54,832 nt of DNA from Spirochaetota bacterium (GCA_016934935.1 JAFGRW010000030.1:1-54832), one strand, 5' to 3'. Shown: positions 34,863 through 43,759, counted from the stretch's first letter. A program made the numbers and translations. Notes: generated from the letters alone by a model not told the origin.

Positions 34863-35491
34863 TTTCCATTATCCATAATCGAATTCAAGGCTATTTCAAT
34901 ATTTTTCAGAAGCACAGAGGAGCGTGAAACCATATAGTTATAAAATACCACTGCGGGTATAGCCACTAACAGACCCGTAGCAGTAGTCACCAGGGCTTCC
35001 GCAATACCGCTTGCAAGAAGAGTTTGAGCCTGTTGACTTGTTTTTGCCAAAGCGCTGAATGATTTCATCATCCCGGTAACTGTACCCAAGAGTCCAAACA
35101 TTGGAGACACGGTCGAAATTGTCGAAATTAGGCCCGTAAAACGTTCAATTTTTGAAGCAAGAACATGAACACTCTCATCAACAATTTTTTCACGCTCTTT
35201 AACGGATTTTACTTCGATCATTGTTAGAAATATCTGTGATATCGAAGAGGTATCCTTTTTCAAAACAGTAATGGCATCCTTTACCTGTCCACCATTAAAG
35301 AGCATTACCGCCGAACTGACGCTTAAAGCCATTGTACCAGAATAGTTTCTATACGACCACATTCTCTCAATAAAAACGGCAAAAAGCAACAATGAGCACA
35401 ATCCAATGGGAAGCAGCATTATCCAGGTGGGTATTGATATCAATAAATTTAGAATTATTCCAGATTCCATTTGCAAATCTACCAGATCCAA
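34859..35491 (-). CDS. exbB: ExbB/TolQ proton channel protein
   Basis: 210 residues with three helices and the MotA/TolQ/ExbB core (ISTVSPMFGLLGTVTGMMKSF near 120 and ALVTTATGLLVAIPAVVFYNY near 165). It conducts protons to energise an outer membrane process. The TTG at 35491 has GGG about 9 nt upstream; an ATG seven codons later (35470) is an alternative. It overlaps exbD by 4 nt and follows the receptor-like barrel gene by 28 nt. No tonB gene is visible. Confidence 0.85.
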   Translation of the reverse strand: MDLVDLQMESGIILNLLISIPTWIMLLPIGLCSLLLFAVFIERMWSYRNYSGTMALSVSSAVMLFNGGQVKDAITVLKKDTSSISQIFLTMIEVKSVKEREKIVDESVHVLASKIERFTGLISTISTVSPMFGLLGTVTGMMKSFSALAKTSQQAQTLLASGIAEALVTTATGLLVAIPAVVFYNYMVSRSSVLLKNIEIALNSIMDNGK

Positions 35492-35519
35492 TTAATATTT
35501 CCCTTGTACAGGGATGAAC

Positions 35520-37091
35520 TTAAAGTATTACTCTCAAACCAAAAAGAATGGTCAAACCTGACTCGGGATAACCATCACGAATATAGTACATCTCGTTATA
35601 AAGATTCTCAAGCCTTAGATATGCATAAAAACTTTCAGTAGCCTTGAACTGAATATCAAGATATCCGACAGTAGCATTATCCAGCTTTTTCCCTGTTTCC
35701 GGGTTCACATAAACTTCACCTAAAAAATGGTTAGTCCAATCAACATTTAACAAGGAACCATCATAACGCAATCCCATTATATATGTTACTTCCGGCTGAT
35801 ATGTAATGTTCTCTTCTGCTTGAAAGTATTTAAGATGATAACTACCTAAAAATCTTACTTTTTTACCGATTAAATTCATATCTAAATCAGTTGTAAAACT
35901 CCATTTCGACGCAGGCACGGCATGAGCTGTAAGCAAATTTTCACTAACTTCTGATGGCAAATAGTTATAAAAATTATTGGACTTTTCGTAAGAAAGAACA
36001 CTTTTTACAGAAAAAGCACCCGGCATCATTAAATCGAGCTGCAAATCAGCATAATGTACCTTTGCTGGAGGCAGATTATATGTTGGTGAAATGTAGTTTA
36101 AAGAAAAGTAGTACTCTTCCGGACGGAAAGATTCAAGAGTATATTTATAATTTGAGTATACTGTATAATAGTCATTTCCAAAAAAAGTTATTCCCGCCAT
36201 AGGCATCAACGGCAGTGGAATACCTTGAGCGTCCCAGGCGAAAAGACCTGAGTCCTTACTCCAGGCAGTATTCAAACCCACATTCGCACCAAAAAGTCCT
36301 GTTATCTTAAAATCATCAACTATCTGTCCATGAATAAACCGGTCATCACCTATACCTGTTTCAGAATAGTTATACTGTGATCCTTGAACCATATAGCTAA
36401 TACGGTTAGAAGATGACCAAATATATTCGCCACCGACCTCACCCGCATAGCGTGTCAAATAATTCCGAATTGATTCGGCCTCTTCATCACGTCTTTCTAA
36501 ACGGTGTTTGTAAAATGCCGCATCAAAAACTATATATGCTTCATAATTTTGAGAAAATTTTCGAATATTTTTTGAATAAATCGTGAATTTATCTTTTTCT
36601 TCACGGGAATAATCTATTTTATCAAACATACCGCGAGAGTCATTCTCAACACCTACAGTCAAAGTTGATGAAAAACTATCGTCAAAAGAGAGATTGCCTG
36701 AAAATTCCAGGGAGTTTTCAAAAAAACTTGAATTATTATATACTGTATCCTTATATCCATAATCGTTTGAACGTTTATAATTGGAGTTCAATATATAGGC
36801 GAAACCCCGCCTTTCCTGTGAAAGATTAATTACCGAAAGCATGTTATTATACTGTCCGTAAACAACATGCATATCCAGATTTGCCTTTTCAAACTTTGCA
36901 GGAATTTCTTCTTTAGCAGAGCCAGTTTTATCAGCATCAGCATCTTCCGCGGGATCTTCAGATGAGAACAGAAGCTCATCTACAGGATCACCATACGACT
37001 GTGCACAAACCGGAAAAGCCAATAAAAAAACAGAGACAACAAAAGAGAGCAGGCGGGCGATAAAGGTTTTAATAAATATGCTATTCAGCAT
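35520..37091 (-). CDS. Outer membrane barrel resembling a TonB-dependent receptor without a plug
   Basis: 523 residues: a signal sequence (about 1-30, ending PVCAQ), an acidic linker (about 35-65), then alternating aromatic beta strands to the end. The last 50 residues (ATVGYLDIQFKATESFYAYLRLENL... to FGLRVIL) look like the last strands of a TonB-dependent receptor, including the LENLYNEMYY element. I find no plug domain and no evident TonB box; the linker is too short for one. ATG 37091 has GAGG 7 nt upstream. It lies 10 nt after secG and just before exbB-exbD, so the three likely act together in uptake or envelope energising. Confidence 0.65.
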   Translation of the reverse strand: MLNSIFIKTFIARLLSFVVSVFLLAFPVCAQSYGDPVDELLFSSEDPAEDADADKTGSAKEEIPAKFEKANLDMHVVYGQYNNMLSVINLSQERRGFAYILNSNYKRSNDYGYKDTVYNNSSFFENSLEFSGNLSFDDSFSSTLTVGVENDSRGMFDKIDYSREEKDKFTIYSKNIRKFSQNYEAYIVFDAAFYKHRLERRDEEAESIRNYLTRYAGEVGGEYIWSSSNRISYMVQGSQYNYSETGIGDDRFIHGQIVDDFKITGLFGANVGLNTAWSKDSGLFAWDAQGIPLPLMPMAGITFFGNDYYTVYSNYKYTLESFRPEEYYFSLNYISPTYNLPPAKVHYADLQLDLMMPGAFSVKSVLSYEKSNNFYNYLPSEVSENLLTAHAVPASKWSFTTDLDMNLIGKKVRFLGSYHLKYFQAEENITYQPEVTYIMGLRYDGSLLNVDWTNHFLGEVYVNPETGKKLDNATVGYLDIQFKATESFYAYLRLENLYNEMYYIRDGYPESGLTILFGLRVIL

Positions 37092-37101
37092 AAAAAGCCC
37101 T

Positions 37102-37422
37102 CTACTCCCGCTCAGAACCGTCCGTACCGGCAGTAGAACTTTCTGAAGAGGAAACAGAGCTTTCCTCGAGAGCCTTACGGGAAGCAGACTTGGAATATGT
37201 GTACAACCCCCCCAGAGTCAATGCTATTACTAGAAAAAGAGCAACAAGAAAGCCTGTAATTTTGGTTACAACATCTGCAGTAGAAGAACCAAAGGTTGAC
37301 TGGCTTGAACCACCAATAATCCCCATACCGGAAGACTTATCTGATTGAAGAAGAATAAGCAATATAGCCAGAACACAGACAATAACGAAAACAACAGTCA
37401 AAATAGTAGTTAATATACCCAT
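37102..37422 (-). CDS. secG: Protein-export membrane protein SecG
   Basis: 106 residues: two helices and the diagnostic LLQSDKSSGMGIIGGSSQSTFGSS loop between them, followed by a Ser/Glu-rich tail. It is an accessory subunit of the SecYEG channel. The tpiA-secG order is classical. ATG 37422 has AAGGA upstream. Confidence 0.9.
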   Translation of the reverse strand: MGILTTILTVVFVIVCVLAILLILLQSDKSSGMGIIGGSSQSTFGSSTADVVTKITGFLVALFLVIALTLGGLYTYSKSASRKALEESSVSSSESSTAGTDGSERE

Positions 37423-37450
37423 AAAAAAATCCTTTAATATAAGGTTTTAC

Positions 37451-37490
37451 TCTGCACGCAGCCCAAACATGATGTCGTTCTTCGTGCAGA
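37451..37490. repeat. Inverted repeat between tpiA and secG
   Basis: Eight-bp arms TCTGCACG / CGTGCAGA enclose 24 nt. No T-tract follows directly on either strand, so it looks more like an mRNA processing or stability element than a terminator. Confidence 0.3.
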
Positions 37491-37513
37491 TAATAAATTT
37501 TTTCTAATTAGAA

Positions 37514-38266
37514 TCAGGCCTTCGCGATACCTAAAAATGAATCTGCTTTTAAACACGCGCCACCGACAAGTACGCCGTCTATATTAGGTTGTGACAAAAG
37601 ACCCGCAGCATTATCCGGTTTTACGGAGCCACCGTATAAAACAGGCACCGTTTCAGCAATTTCTTCAGAATAAAGTTCTTTTAAAACTTCACGAACAGTT
37701 TTATGAATCGATTCTGCGATTTCAGGAGTAGCAACCTTTCCAGTGCCAATAGCCCAAACAGGTTCATACGCAATGATCATCGATTTCATCTGGTCAGCAC
37801 TGATATCTTTCAAATCTTCAACAAGTTGATTTCGGCAAACTTCACCAGATTTACCAGCTTCGTAATCTTCCAAAAGCTCACCAATACATAAAACAGGTTT
37901 TAAGTCAAACTGAAACGCCGCTTTAACCTTGTCATTGATAAGTTTGTCGGTTTCTCCAAAAACGTGTCTTCTTTCTGAGTGTGCAATTAAAATATATTCC
38001 GCACCTGAATCTTTAACCATTTTTGGAGAAATCTCTCCAGTAAATGCTCCCTCTTCTTTAAAATACATGTTTTGGGCACCAACCTGTATTTTACTACCGG
38101 AACACATGGAAACAACTTCTTTAAGATGAATCGAAGGAGGAAAAATCAGCATCTCTTTTGAACCAAGATCACCCGCACCGGCAAGAAGACCCTCTACAAG
38201 CTCTTTTGCTTCTGCAGTTGTATTATACATTTTCCAGTTTCCTGAAATAATTACTCTTCTAGACAT
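37514..38266 (-). CDS. tpiA: Triosephosphate isomerase
   Basis: 250 residues, complete TIM barrel. It interconverts dihydroxyacetone phosphate and glyceraldehyde-3-phosphate. Landmarks are SGNWKMYNT, catalytic His in LIAHSERRHVFGE, catalytic Glu in IAYEPVWAIGTGKVAT, and YGGSVKPDNA. ATG 38266 follows AAAGGTG. It is the first gene of the cluster that continues with secG. Confidence 0.97.
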   Translation of the reverse strand: MSRRVIISGNWKMYNTTAEAKELVEGLLAGAGDLGSKEMLIFPPSIHLKEVVSMCSGSKIQVGAQNMYFKEEGAFTGEISPKMVKDSGAEYILIAHSERRHVFGETDKLINDKVKAAFQFDLKPVLCIGELLEDYEAGKSGEVCRNQLVEDLKDISADQMKSMIIAYEPVWAIGTGKVATPEIAESIHKTVREVLKELYSEEIAETVPVLYGGSVKPDNAAGLLSQPNIDGVLVGGACLKADSFLGIAKA

Positions 38267-38694
38267 AATATCACCTTTTATAGAATAAATTTATTAAAAG
38301 AACTTCTCTGAAATTTTATTTTTAGAAAAGTTCAACAGTTTTTTACAAAACAGTTCAAAGGGCAATATTAATCAACATATTTTTTATTTTTAAATTATTA
38401 ACATAAGCTACTCAAACATATACCTTGCAAGACTTAAAATTTTCAGAAAATTCAGTATATAATTATCCACTTGATGCATCTCGTACACAAACCTGCATTT
38501 CGCCCGGCTCATAAATAAAATATACCTGTTATTCAATGTTCCAAATACAATAAAGTTTCATATCTGTCAGTTGAATTTATATCAATTAATTATATTGACA
38601 AGGAAATCTTTAAAGGTTGTAACGTTTGATTAGTAAAGTTTTATATTTAATGAACTTAATAGACACATCTTACACCAAAATTGAGGATAACACC
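38267..38694. other. Divergent intergenic region tpiA/lgt (428 bp)
   Basis: AT-rich, with the lgt promoter at its right end. I see no conserved RNA, repeat or credible ORF in 38280-38590. The tpiA promoter must lie on the minus strand here, but no pair of hexamers stands out. Confidence 0.4.
38595..38623 (+). promoter_or_regulatory. Promoter of lgt
   Basis: TTGACA, 17-nt spacer, TGTAAC; predicted start near 38630, leader of about 65 nt. Confidence 0.45.
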
Positions 38695-39522
38695 ATGTGG
38701 CAAAATTTACCATCTCACATTGATCCGGTAATTATTTCAATCGGTTCATTTTCCATACACTATTATGGCCTGATGTATATTGTGGCCATCTCTCTCTCAT
38801 ATTTTCTTACCCATTACAGAATTAAACATGAAAACCTATCCTACAACAAAGAGGATATCGAATCTCTTTACGTCTGGGGTGTTATAGGAATGCTCCTTGG
38901 AGCCAGGCTCGGCTATGTGCTCTTCTATGATTTCACATACTTCATGACACATCCACTTCAAATACTGCTTCCTTTTAAATTTGAAGGAGGATTTACTTTT
39001 ACAGGATTCAGGGGTATGTCTTATCATGGTGGTGCTCTTGGAGCCGCATTGTCCGCATATATATATATACGTAGGCATAAATTCGATTTTTTTGAATTGG
39101 CTGACCTTGTCACACCGACACTTGCAATTGGGTATACCTTTGGTCGTATTGGAAACTTTATCAATGGGGAACTTTACGGCCGGGTAACAGACTCGGCTAT
39201 AGGAATGTATTTTCCGCGTGATGGCTCCAAAAGCCTTCGTCACCCCTCTCAACTTTATGAAGCATTTTTCGAAGGAATAGTTCTTTTTACGATTCTTTGG
39301 CTTATAAAGAAAAATAAACATTTCAAATATATGATGCTACCTCTTTATTTTATTGGATACGGGTTTTTCCGCTTTTTTATTGAATTCTTTCGCGAACCGG
39401 ACGCTCATCTAGGTTTCATTGCCGGCCCTTTCTCGATGGGACAACTATTATGTATTCTTATGATGATTGGCGGGCTTCTTTTCGCATTAATAATCAAAAA
39501 ATTTTATAAAAAATCGCAATAA
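38695..39522 (+). CDS. lgt: Prolipoprotein diacylglyceryl transferase
   Basis: 275 residues from ATG 38695 (GAGGA 7 nt upstream); the longer reading from 38626 adds a hydrophilic stretch without an SD. Seven hydrophobic helices are visible, with the Lgt signature GRIGNFINGELYGR, HPSQLYEAFFEG and FRGMSYHGG. It transfers diacylglycerol from phosphatidylglycerol to the lipobox Cys of prolipoproteins, several of which are encoded in this window. Inner membrane. Confidence 0.95.
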   Translation: MWQNLPSHIDPVIISIGSFSIHYYGLMYIVAISLSYFLTHYRIKHENLSYNKEDIESLYVWGVIGMLLGARLGYVLFYDFTYFMTHPLQILLPFKFEGGFTFTGFRGMSYHGGALGAALSAYIYIRRHKFDFFELADLVTPTLAIGYTFGRIGNFINGELYGRVTDSAIGMYFPRDGSKSLRHPSQLYEAFFEGIVLFTILWLIKKNKHFKYMMLPLYFIGYGFFRFFIEFFREPDAHLGFIAGPFSMGQLLCILMMIGGLLFALIIKKFYKKSQ

Positions 39523-39533
39523 AACCTGCCTAA

Positions 39534-39547
39534 TTGACCTGAATCAA
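39534..39547 (+). promoter_or_regulatory. FNR/HcpR-like binding site
   Basis: TTGACCTGAATCAA. FNR sites are TTGAT-N4-ATCAA (one mismatch here) and HcpR sites are TTGAC-N4-GTCAA (also one mismatch). It lies 51 nt before the ferredoxin start. Confidence 0.45.
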
Positions 39548-39554
39548 TCATTTT

Positions 39555-39600
39555 CATTGTTGCCCCGTTTAATATATTTACATTAACGGAGGCAACAATG
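39555..39600 (+). promoter_or_regulatory. Hairpin covering the SD and start codon of the ferredoxin gene
   Basis: CATTGTTGCCCCGTT (39555-39569) pairs with AACGGAGGCAACAATG (39585-39600) with a single bulged A, giving 15 pairs around a 15-nt loop. The 3' arm contains both the GGAGG and the ATG. As RNA it would block translation; as DNA it could be an operator. Confidence 0.6.
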
Positions 39601-40431
39601 AAACGAAAAATAATAAAAATCAACGAAGACCTTTGCAACGGTTGTGGACAATGTATTCCTGACTGCCCGGAAGGTGCGCTTAAGCTTATAGATGGCAAAG
39701 CACGGCTAGTAAGTGATCTTTTTTGCGATGGACTTGGAGCCTGCATTGGTCACTGCCCGGTAAACGCAATCAGCGTAGAAGAACGCGAAGCTGAGCCATA
39801 TAATGAAGCTCTTGTTATGAAAGAGCAGATAATTCCAAAAGGAATTAATGTCATTAGAGAACACCTGGCTCACCTGCACAATCACGCTGAAACAGCTTTC
39901 CTTAATCAGGCTATCGAAATACTTCAACAACAAGGTATAGCTGTTCCCGATTATATTGAAATGCAGTCAAAAGGATGCCCTGGATGTTCTGAACACGATC
40001 TTTCGTATAAAGACAAAGATAAAGCAACCGAACAAACAGAGGCGATAAAGCAAAAATCTGAATTACGACAATGGCCGATACAGCTTCACCTTATCAACCC
40101 ATCTGCTTCGTATTTCGACAACTGTGACCTTCTAATATCGGCCGACTGTGTTCCATATTCTTATGGTTCTTTTCATCAAGACTTTATCAAAGACAAGAAA
40201 GTTGTCACTTTTTGCCCTAAACTTGATCATAGTAACGATCGTTATATCGATAAGTTAACAGAATTGTTCAAAAACAACAAGATACATTCGGTTAATGTTG
40301 TTATTATGGAAGTACCCTGTTGCGGCGGTACAGGCTATATTACTCAAGAAGCCATTAAAAACTCGGGAAAAAATATAATTTATAAAGAAACAGTTATCGG
40401 GATCGATGGATCAATTTTAGCTGAAAAATGA
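39598..40431 (+). CDS. Ferredoxin-like protein with additional Cys motifs
   Basis: 277 residues. The N-terminal 60 residues form a dicluster ferredoxin: CNGCGQC...C (Cys13, 16, 19, 23), then CDGLGACIGHC (Cys43, 49, 53), where Leu46 replaces the expected second Cys. The C-terminal part has further Cys in KGCPGC, SADCVPY, FCPK and PCCGG. I recognise it as a family common in anaerobes, possibly the FrdX-type proteins reported near hybrid cluster protein genes. GGAGG is well placed before ATG 39598. It is first in an operon with a hemerythrin-like gene 22 nt downstream, under the FNR-like site and start-codon hairpin. Confidence 0.75.
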   Translation: MKRKIIKINEDLCNGCGQCIPDCPEGALKLIDGKARLVSDLFCDGLGACIGHCPVNAISVEEREAEPYNEALVMKEQIIPKGINVIREHLAHLHNHAETAFLNQAIEILQQQGIAVPDYIEMQSKGCPGCSEHDLSYKDKDKATEQTEAIKQKSELRQWPIQLHLINPSASYFDNCDLLISADCVPYSYGSFHQDFIKDKKVVTFCPKLDHSNDRYIDKLTELFKNNKIHSVNVVIMEVPCCGGTGYITQEAIKNSGKNIIYKETVIGIDGSILAEK

Positions 40432-40453
40432 TTGAACCTGCAGGAGGCCTAAT

Positions 40454-40861
40454 ATGGACAAGAAACAAATTATTGAGAAACTCAAGTCCGAGCACAGAGA
40501 GATAGTGCACTTGCTTACAAATGCTTATAGAGGCAGCGGAATAGCAACTTCCAACTGGAAGGATGCGGTAATTCAGGCAAAAAAACTTTTTGAGGATCAT
40601 CTCGATCATGAAGATCAAACCATTTACAATGATGAGTTCTTCAGTGAAGTCTTCGGTGGCAACTACAACAAAACAGCCGAAAAGTTTCAAAATGAAATGA
40701 AGGATATCACTGTTTTTGCTGAAAACTTTTTTAGAAAGTACAAAGAAACAACTGATCACAAAGATTTTAATTCGGATTATGCCAAATTGGTGAATGCGCT
40801 TGAAAAACGAATTACAGCGGAAGAAAAGATTCTTTTTAAAGAATTCGAAGAAGCTATCTGA
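40454..40861 (+). CDS. Hemerythrin-like (HHE) protein
   Basis: 135 residues, four-helix HHE cation-binding domain: SEHREIVHLL near 13, DHLDHEDQTIY near 48, and EKRITAEEKILF near 115. His and Glu residues are suitably spaced for a di-iron site, although the third motif has EE without the usual His. Such proteins bind oxygen or NO, or supply iron for Fe-S repair. AGGAGG lies 8 nt before ATG 40454. It is second in the ferredoxin operon, consistent with an oxidative or nitrosative stress role. Confidence 0.75.
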   Translation: MDKKQIIEKLKSEHREIVHLLTNAYRGSGIATSNWKDAVIQAKKLFEDHLDHEDQTIYNDEFFSEVFGGNYNKTAEKFQNEMKDITVFAENFFRKYKETTDHKDFNSDYAKLVNALEKRITAEEKILFKEFEEAI

Positions 40862-40887
40862 TGGTTGGGGCGATAAGCCCTAACCAT
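40861..40887. terminator. Terminator between convergent operons
   Basis: An 11-bp stem (one G-T pair) ATGGTTGGGGC / GCCCTAACCAT, loop GATAA, followed by TCTTAATATT. It sits at the hemerythrin stop and just before the EFR1 gene's stop. Confidence 0.6.
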
Positions 40888-40889
40888 TC

Positions 40890-41735
40890 TTAATATTGAT
40901 CATTTTCAAAATAGGCTTTTGAAAGATTCTCTATAAGCCCGGTTATCTTATGATTTTTTCTATTATCAAACGAATCAACAGACTGAATACTCGGTTCTTT
41001 AAAAAACCGAGTCAGCCTTTTTGTTCCTATTGCTTCTTGAGGACAGGCGTTAACACATCTCATACAAAGCACACAATGATTTTTAAATTTTATTCCTCTG
41101 TCCATTTCTATAGCCGATACTGGACATCCTCGAATACACAAACCGCAACTATCACAGCTGCTTCTGACAAATAACTTCAGACCATATATTTTCATTATTT
41201 TGTACATAAGCGAACACGCAATGGTCAGAATACGACCAATAATCGTTAAGGTTAAAGGGGCAGAGCGCGCCTTCTCAATTATATTCGAAATTCGGGATAC
41301 CCTCTCTAAAATGCAGTTTTCAACTTTATCTAAAAATTCTGCTGAATAGTCCGGCACTCCCGAAAAAGGTATGACAATATTAAACAATGCAACAACATTA
41401 CCTTTTTTCTTATCTATACATTTTGTAACAACACTTGCAGACTGGGAAAAGACCTTAAAAGGAAGAGGGTTAAGAACAACAATAAAAAAGTGCTTTGATG
41501 TCAGATTGCGGCTCTGATCTAAAAACATCTTTACAGTAGATGGTGGTGAACCTGAATACAGCGGGAAAACAAGACCAATTAGTGCAGATGAACCATCAAA
41601 ATAACCTCCTGTTTTCAACAGAGTTGCTGCATCAAGAATACGGGTTTTACTGTTTTTTAATGATGCAGATAAAAGTTTTGATACTCGTGACGAGTTGCCA
41701 TCCCCCTCAAAAAAAATAATATCAATATTCTTCAT
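40890..41735 (-). CDS. EFR1-family flavodoxin-ferredoxin protein
   Basis: 281 residues. The N-terminal 150 residues have a flavodoxin fold (IIFFEGDGNSSRVSKLL phosphate loop; GLVFPLYSGSPPSTV), and the C-terminal part has two 4Fe-4S motifs (CDSCGLCIRGC and CVLCMRCVNAC near 197 and 223). This matches EFR1-type ferrodoxins of anaerobes, which presumably shuttle electrons. Its ATG overlaps the stop of the HdrD-like gene (ATGA), so the two are coupled and probably form one electron transfer chain. Confidence 0.85.
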   Translation of the reverse strand: MKNIDIIFFEGDGNSSRVSKLLSASLKNSKTRILDAATLLKTGGYFDGSSALIGLVFPLYSGSPPSTVKMFLDQSRNLTSKHFFIVVLNPLPFKVFSQSASVVTKCIDKKKGNVVALFNIVIPFSGVPDYSAEFLDKVENCILERVSRISNIIEKARSAPLTLTIIGRILTIACSLMYKIMKIYGLKLFVRSSCDSCGLCIRGCPVSAIEMDRGIKFKNHCVLCMRCVNACPQEAIGTKRLTRFFKEPSIQSVDSFDNRKNHKITGLIENLSKAYFENDQY

Positions 41736-43759
41736 ATCTCATCTATGGACATTGACAAAAGAGCAATAATATCACAAACATCTATTCCCTGCTGATTAAT
41801 ATCCTTAACTCCTTCAGAAATACTATCATAACAGAAAGGACATGCCGTAGTCACAAGATGGGCTCCGTTTGAATAAGCATCCATGGCTCTAAACTCGCCC
41901 AGTTTATAAGCCTTTCTTTTCTCGAAATTGTTAACAGCTCCCGAGGCACCACAACAGACAGATAAAGGCCCCGACCGTCTCATCTCGGTGATATGCACAC
42001 CAGGAATCGAATCCAGAATTACTCGATGAGTTTTATACATGTCATTAAAACGACCTAAATAGCATGGATCATGAAATGCAATATTTTTATTAATACTTTT
42101 CTTAAATACAAGTATTTCTTCTTCAATAAGCTTTCTGATTATTGAAGTATAGTGAAAAACTTCGGGAAACGGTAATTTTTCAGATTGGGCAAGGATAGGA
42201 TACTCGTTTTTCAGAGTATGGTATCCATGAGCACAGACCGTTATGATTTTTTTTATTTTGTATTTTTCAAAAGCACGTAGATTAATTTTACCCATTTTTT
42301 CGAAAAGAGCTGTTTCACCGCTTCTCAAGGCCGCGTCTCCGCAACAGCATTCTTCTTTTCCAAGAACAGCAACCTTTATACCATGATGTGAAAATAATTT
42401 TATTAAAAATTTCAAATTCTTATATTTATCAGGGTCAAATGAATAGTTGCATCCGGCAAATAAAAGATAATCGAAATCAATATCATCCTGAACACAAGGA
42501 AGCTCGCTATAGTTCAGGCTTTTTCCTTTGCAGCAATTATCCATAGAAGTGGATGTATGACTCATTGTTCTAAAAAGTTGACCAAGCGGAGGGGGAATTT
42601 GACCTTTTTCAAGAACATAATGACGCTTTAAACCTGTTATTACAGATAAAGGATCCACTCCAGATGGACATACTTCGGTACACAACCCACAATCAAAGCA
42701 AGAGAACAATTCATCAGCATTTATATAGTCTGATAATTGAGCGTCTTTTTTTTCGAGTAACAGGTTCAGCTTCCCTATAACAGCTTTGGGAGAAAGAGGC
42801 AGTTCAGCGATCATTGCCGGACATTTTTCATCACATTTTCCGCATTCAGTACATGCATCAGTACTGCGTAAAAGTTCAGAGCTGAAATCAGACAACCTGT
42901 TTTGTCCAAAACCGCTTTTTTTTAACGGAATTATCTCTTTGGGATTATAAAAGTTCTTTTGTTGCAACGAAACAGGTTTTGTATTCAACAGATGCATAGG
43001 AAGATAAATTGAAAAGAAACTCCGTTTTATTGAGCTTAACAGAATAAGGACAAAGGCTAAAAGCAAACTGATAGTCCAGCCAGCGATATAATAATTTTCA
43101 AGCAACACAGGATCGCTATTTTTAAAAAACCAGGATACAGCGTACGCTGCAAAAAAACCACTTTCATAAGCGGGTCTGTCCATAATTGCTATTCGCAGCG
43201 CGTCATTAATAATCAAAGCAACAAAAAACAGCATCATGCCAAACAGGAAAAGCATATCGGTTTTGTTTGTACGTAAATACGCAGGACGAACTATCAAACG
43301 CAAGTATATGCTAACAATGGTTAAAAAGAACAACACTATAGCGGCACAATTAACAACAATTGACCATAAATAATAGTAATACCCCTGTATAAAAGTATTA
43401 TTCATTACAGGCTTAATCAGAATAACATCCGAAATAAGAGCTAAATACAATATTATCAGAGTAACAACAGAGCCAAAAAGCAGTATTCTGTAAATACGGC
43501 CGAAAATTCGGGTTCCAGTAGCTTTTCCGAAAAACAGAAGTCTTGCCGCATTTATAAAACGGGATGAGAACTTAGATTCATCCCCCTTAAGATTTGATCT
43601 TTTCCAAAGAGAACTTCTATACCTGTATTCAATAAAGTTTATTGCCAGAACAGTTAAAATGCCAATAATTATTAATAAAGGCATAAATGACGAAAGAGAA
43701 CCAACCCGAAAAAGAAAAGACGGCAGTATTTCATAGTCGGGGATTTGGAAATTTTCCAT
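41732..43759 (-). CDS. Membrane HdrD/DsrK-like Fe-S oxidoreductase
   Basis: 675 residues. Five or six helices in the first 245 residues resemble a NarI/DsrM-like cytochrome domain. Two 4Fe-4S motifs follow (Cys303, 306, 309, 313 and Cys354, 357, 360, 364), then two CCG-type cysteine domains (first with Cys437 and the CCCGDAALRSG motif near 471; second with HDPCYLGR and CCGASGAV). This is the domain order of heterodisulfide-reductase-related quinone- or thiol-linked enzymes. It likely moves electrons between the membrane pool and a soluble partner such as the coupled EFR1 protein. The SD (GGAG) is 11 nt from ATG 43759. The substrate is unknown. Confidence 0.85.
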   Translation of the reverse strand: MENFQIPDYEILPSFLFRVGSLSSFMPLLIIIGILTVLAINFIEYRYRSSLWKRSNLKGDESKFSSRFINAARLLFFGKATGTRIFGRIYRILLFGSVVTLIILYLALISDVILIKPVMNNTFIQGYYYYLWSIVVNCAAIVLFFLTIVSIYLRLIVRPAYLRTNKTDMLFLFGMMLFFVALIINDALRIAIMDRPAYESGFFAAYAVSWFFKNSDPVLLENYYIAGWTISLLLAFVLILLSSIKRSFFSIYLPMHLLNTKPVSLQQKNFYNPKEIIPLKKSGFGQNRLSDFSSELLRSTDACTECGKCDEKCPAMIAELPLSPKAVIGKLNLLLEKKDAQLSDYINADELFSCFDCGLCTEVCPSGVDPLSVITGLKRHYVLEKGQIPPPLGQLFRTMSHTSTSMDNCCKGKSLNYSELPCVQDDIDFDYLLFAGCNYSFDPDKYKNLKFLIKLFSHHGIKVAVLGKEECCCGDAALRSGETALFEKMGKINLRAFEKYKIKKIITVCAHGYHTLKNEYPILAQSEKLPFPEVFHYTSIIRKLIEEEILVFKKSINKNIAFHDPCYLGRFNDMYKTHRVILDSIPGVHITEMRRSGPLSVCCGASGAVNNFEKRKAYKLGEFRAMDAYSNGAHLVTTACPFCYDSISEGVKDINQQGIDVCDIIALLSMSIDEI

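Noticed and set aside
38836..39321. Minus-strand ORF of 161 codons inside lgt
   Set aside because: Shadow of the membrane-protein codons of lgt; no start signals and no homology I recognise.
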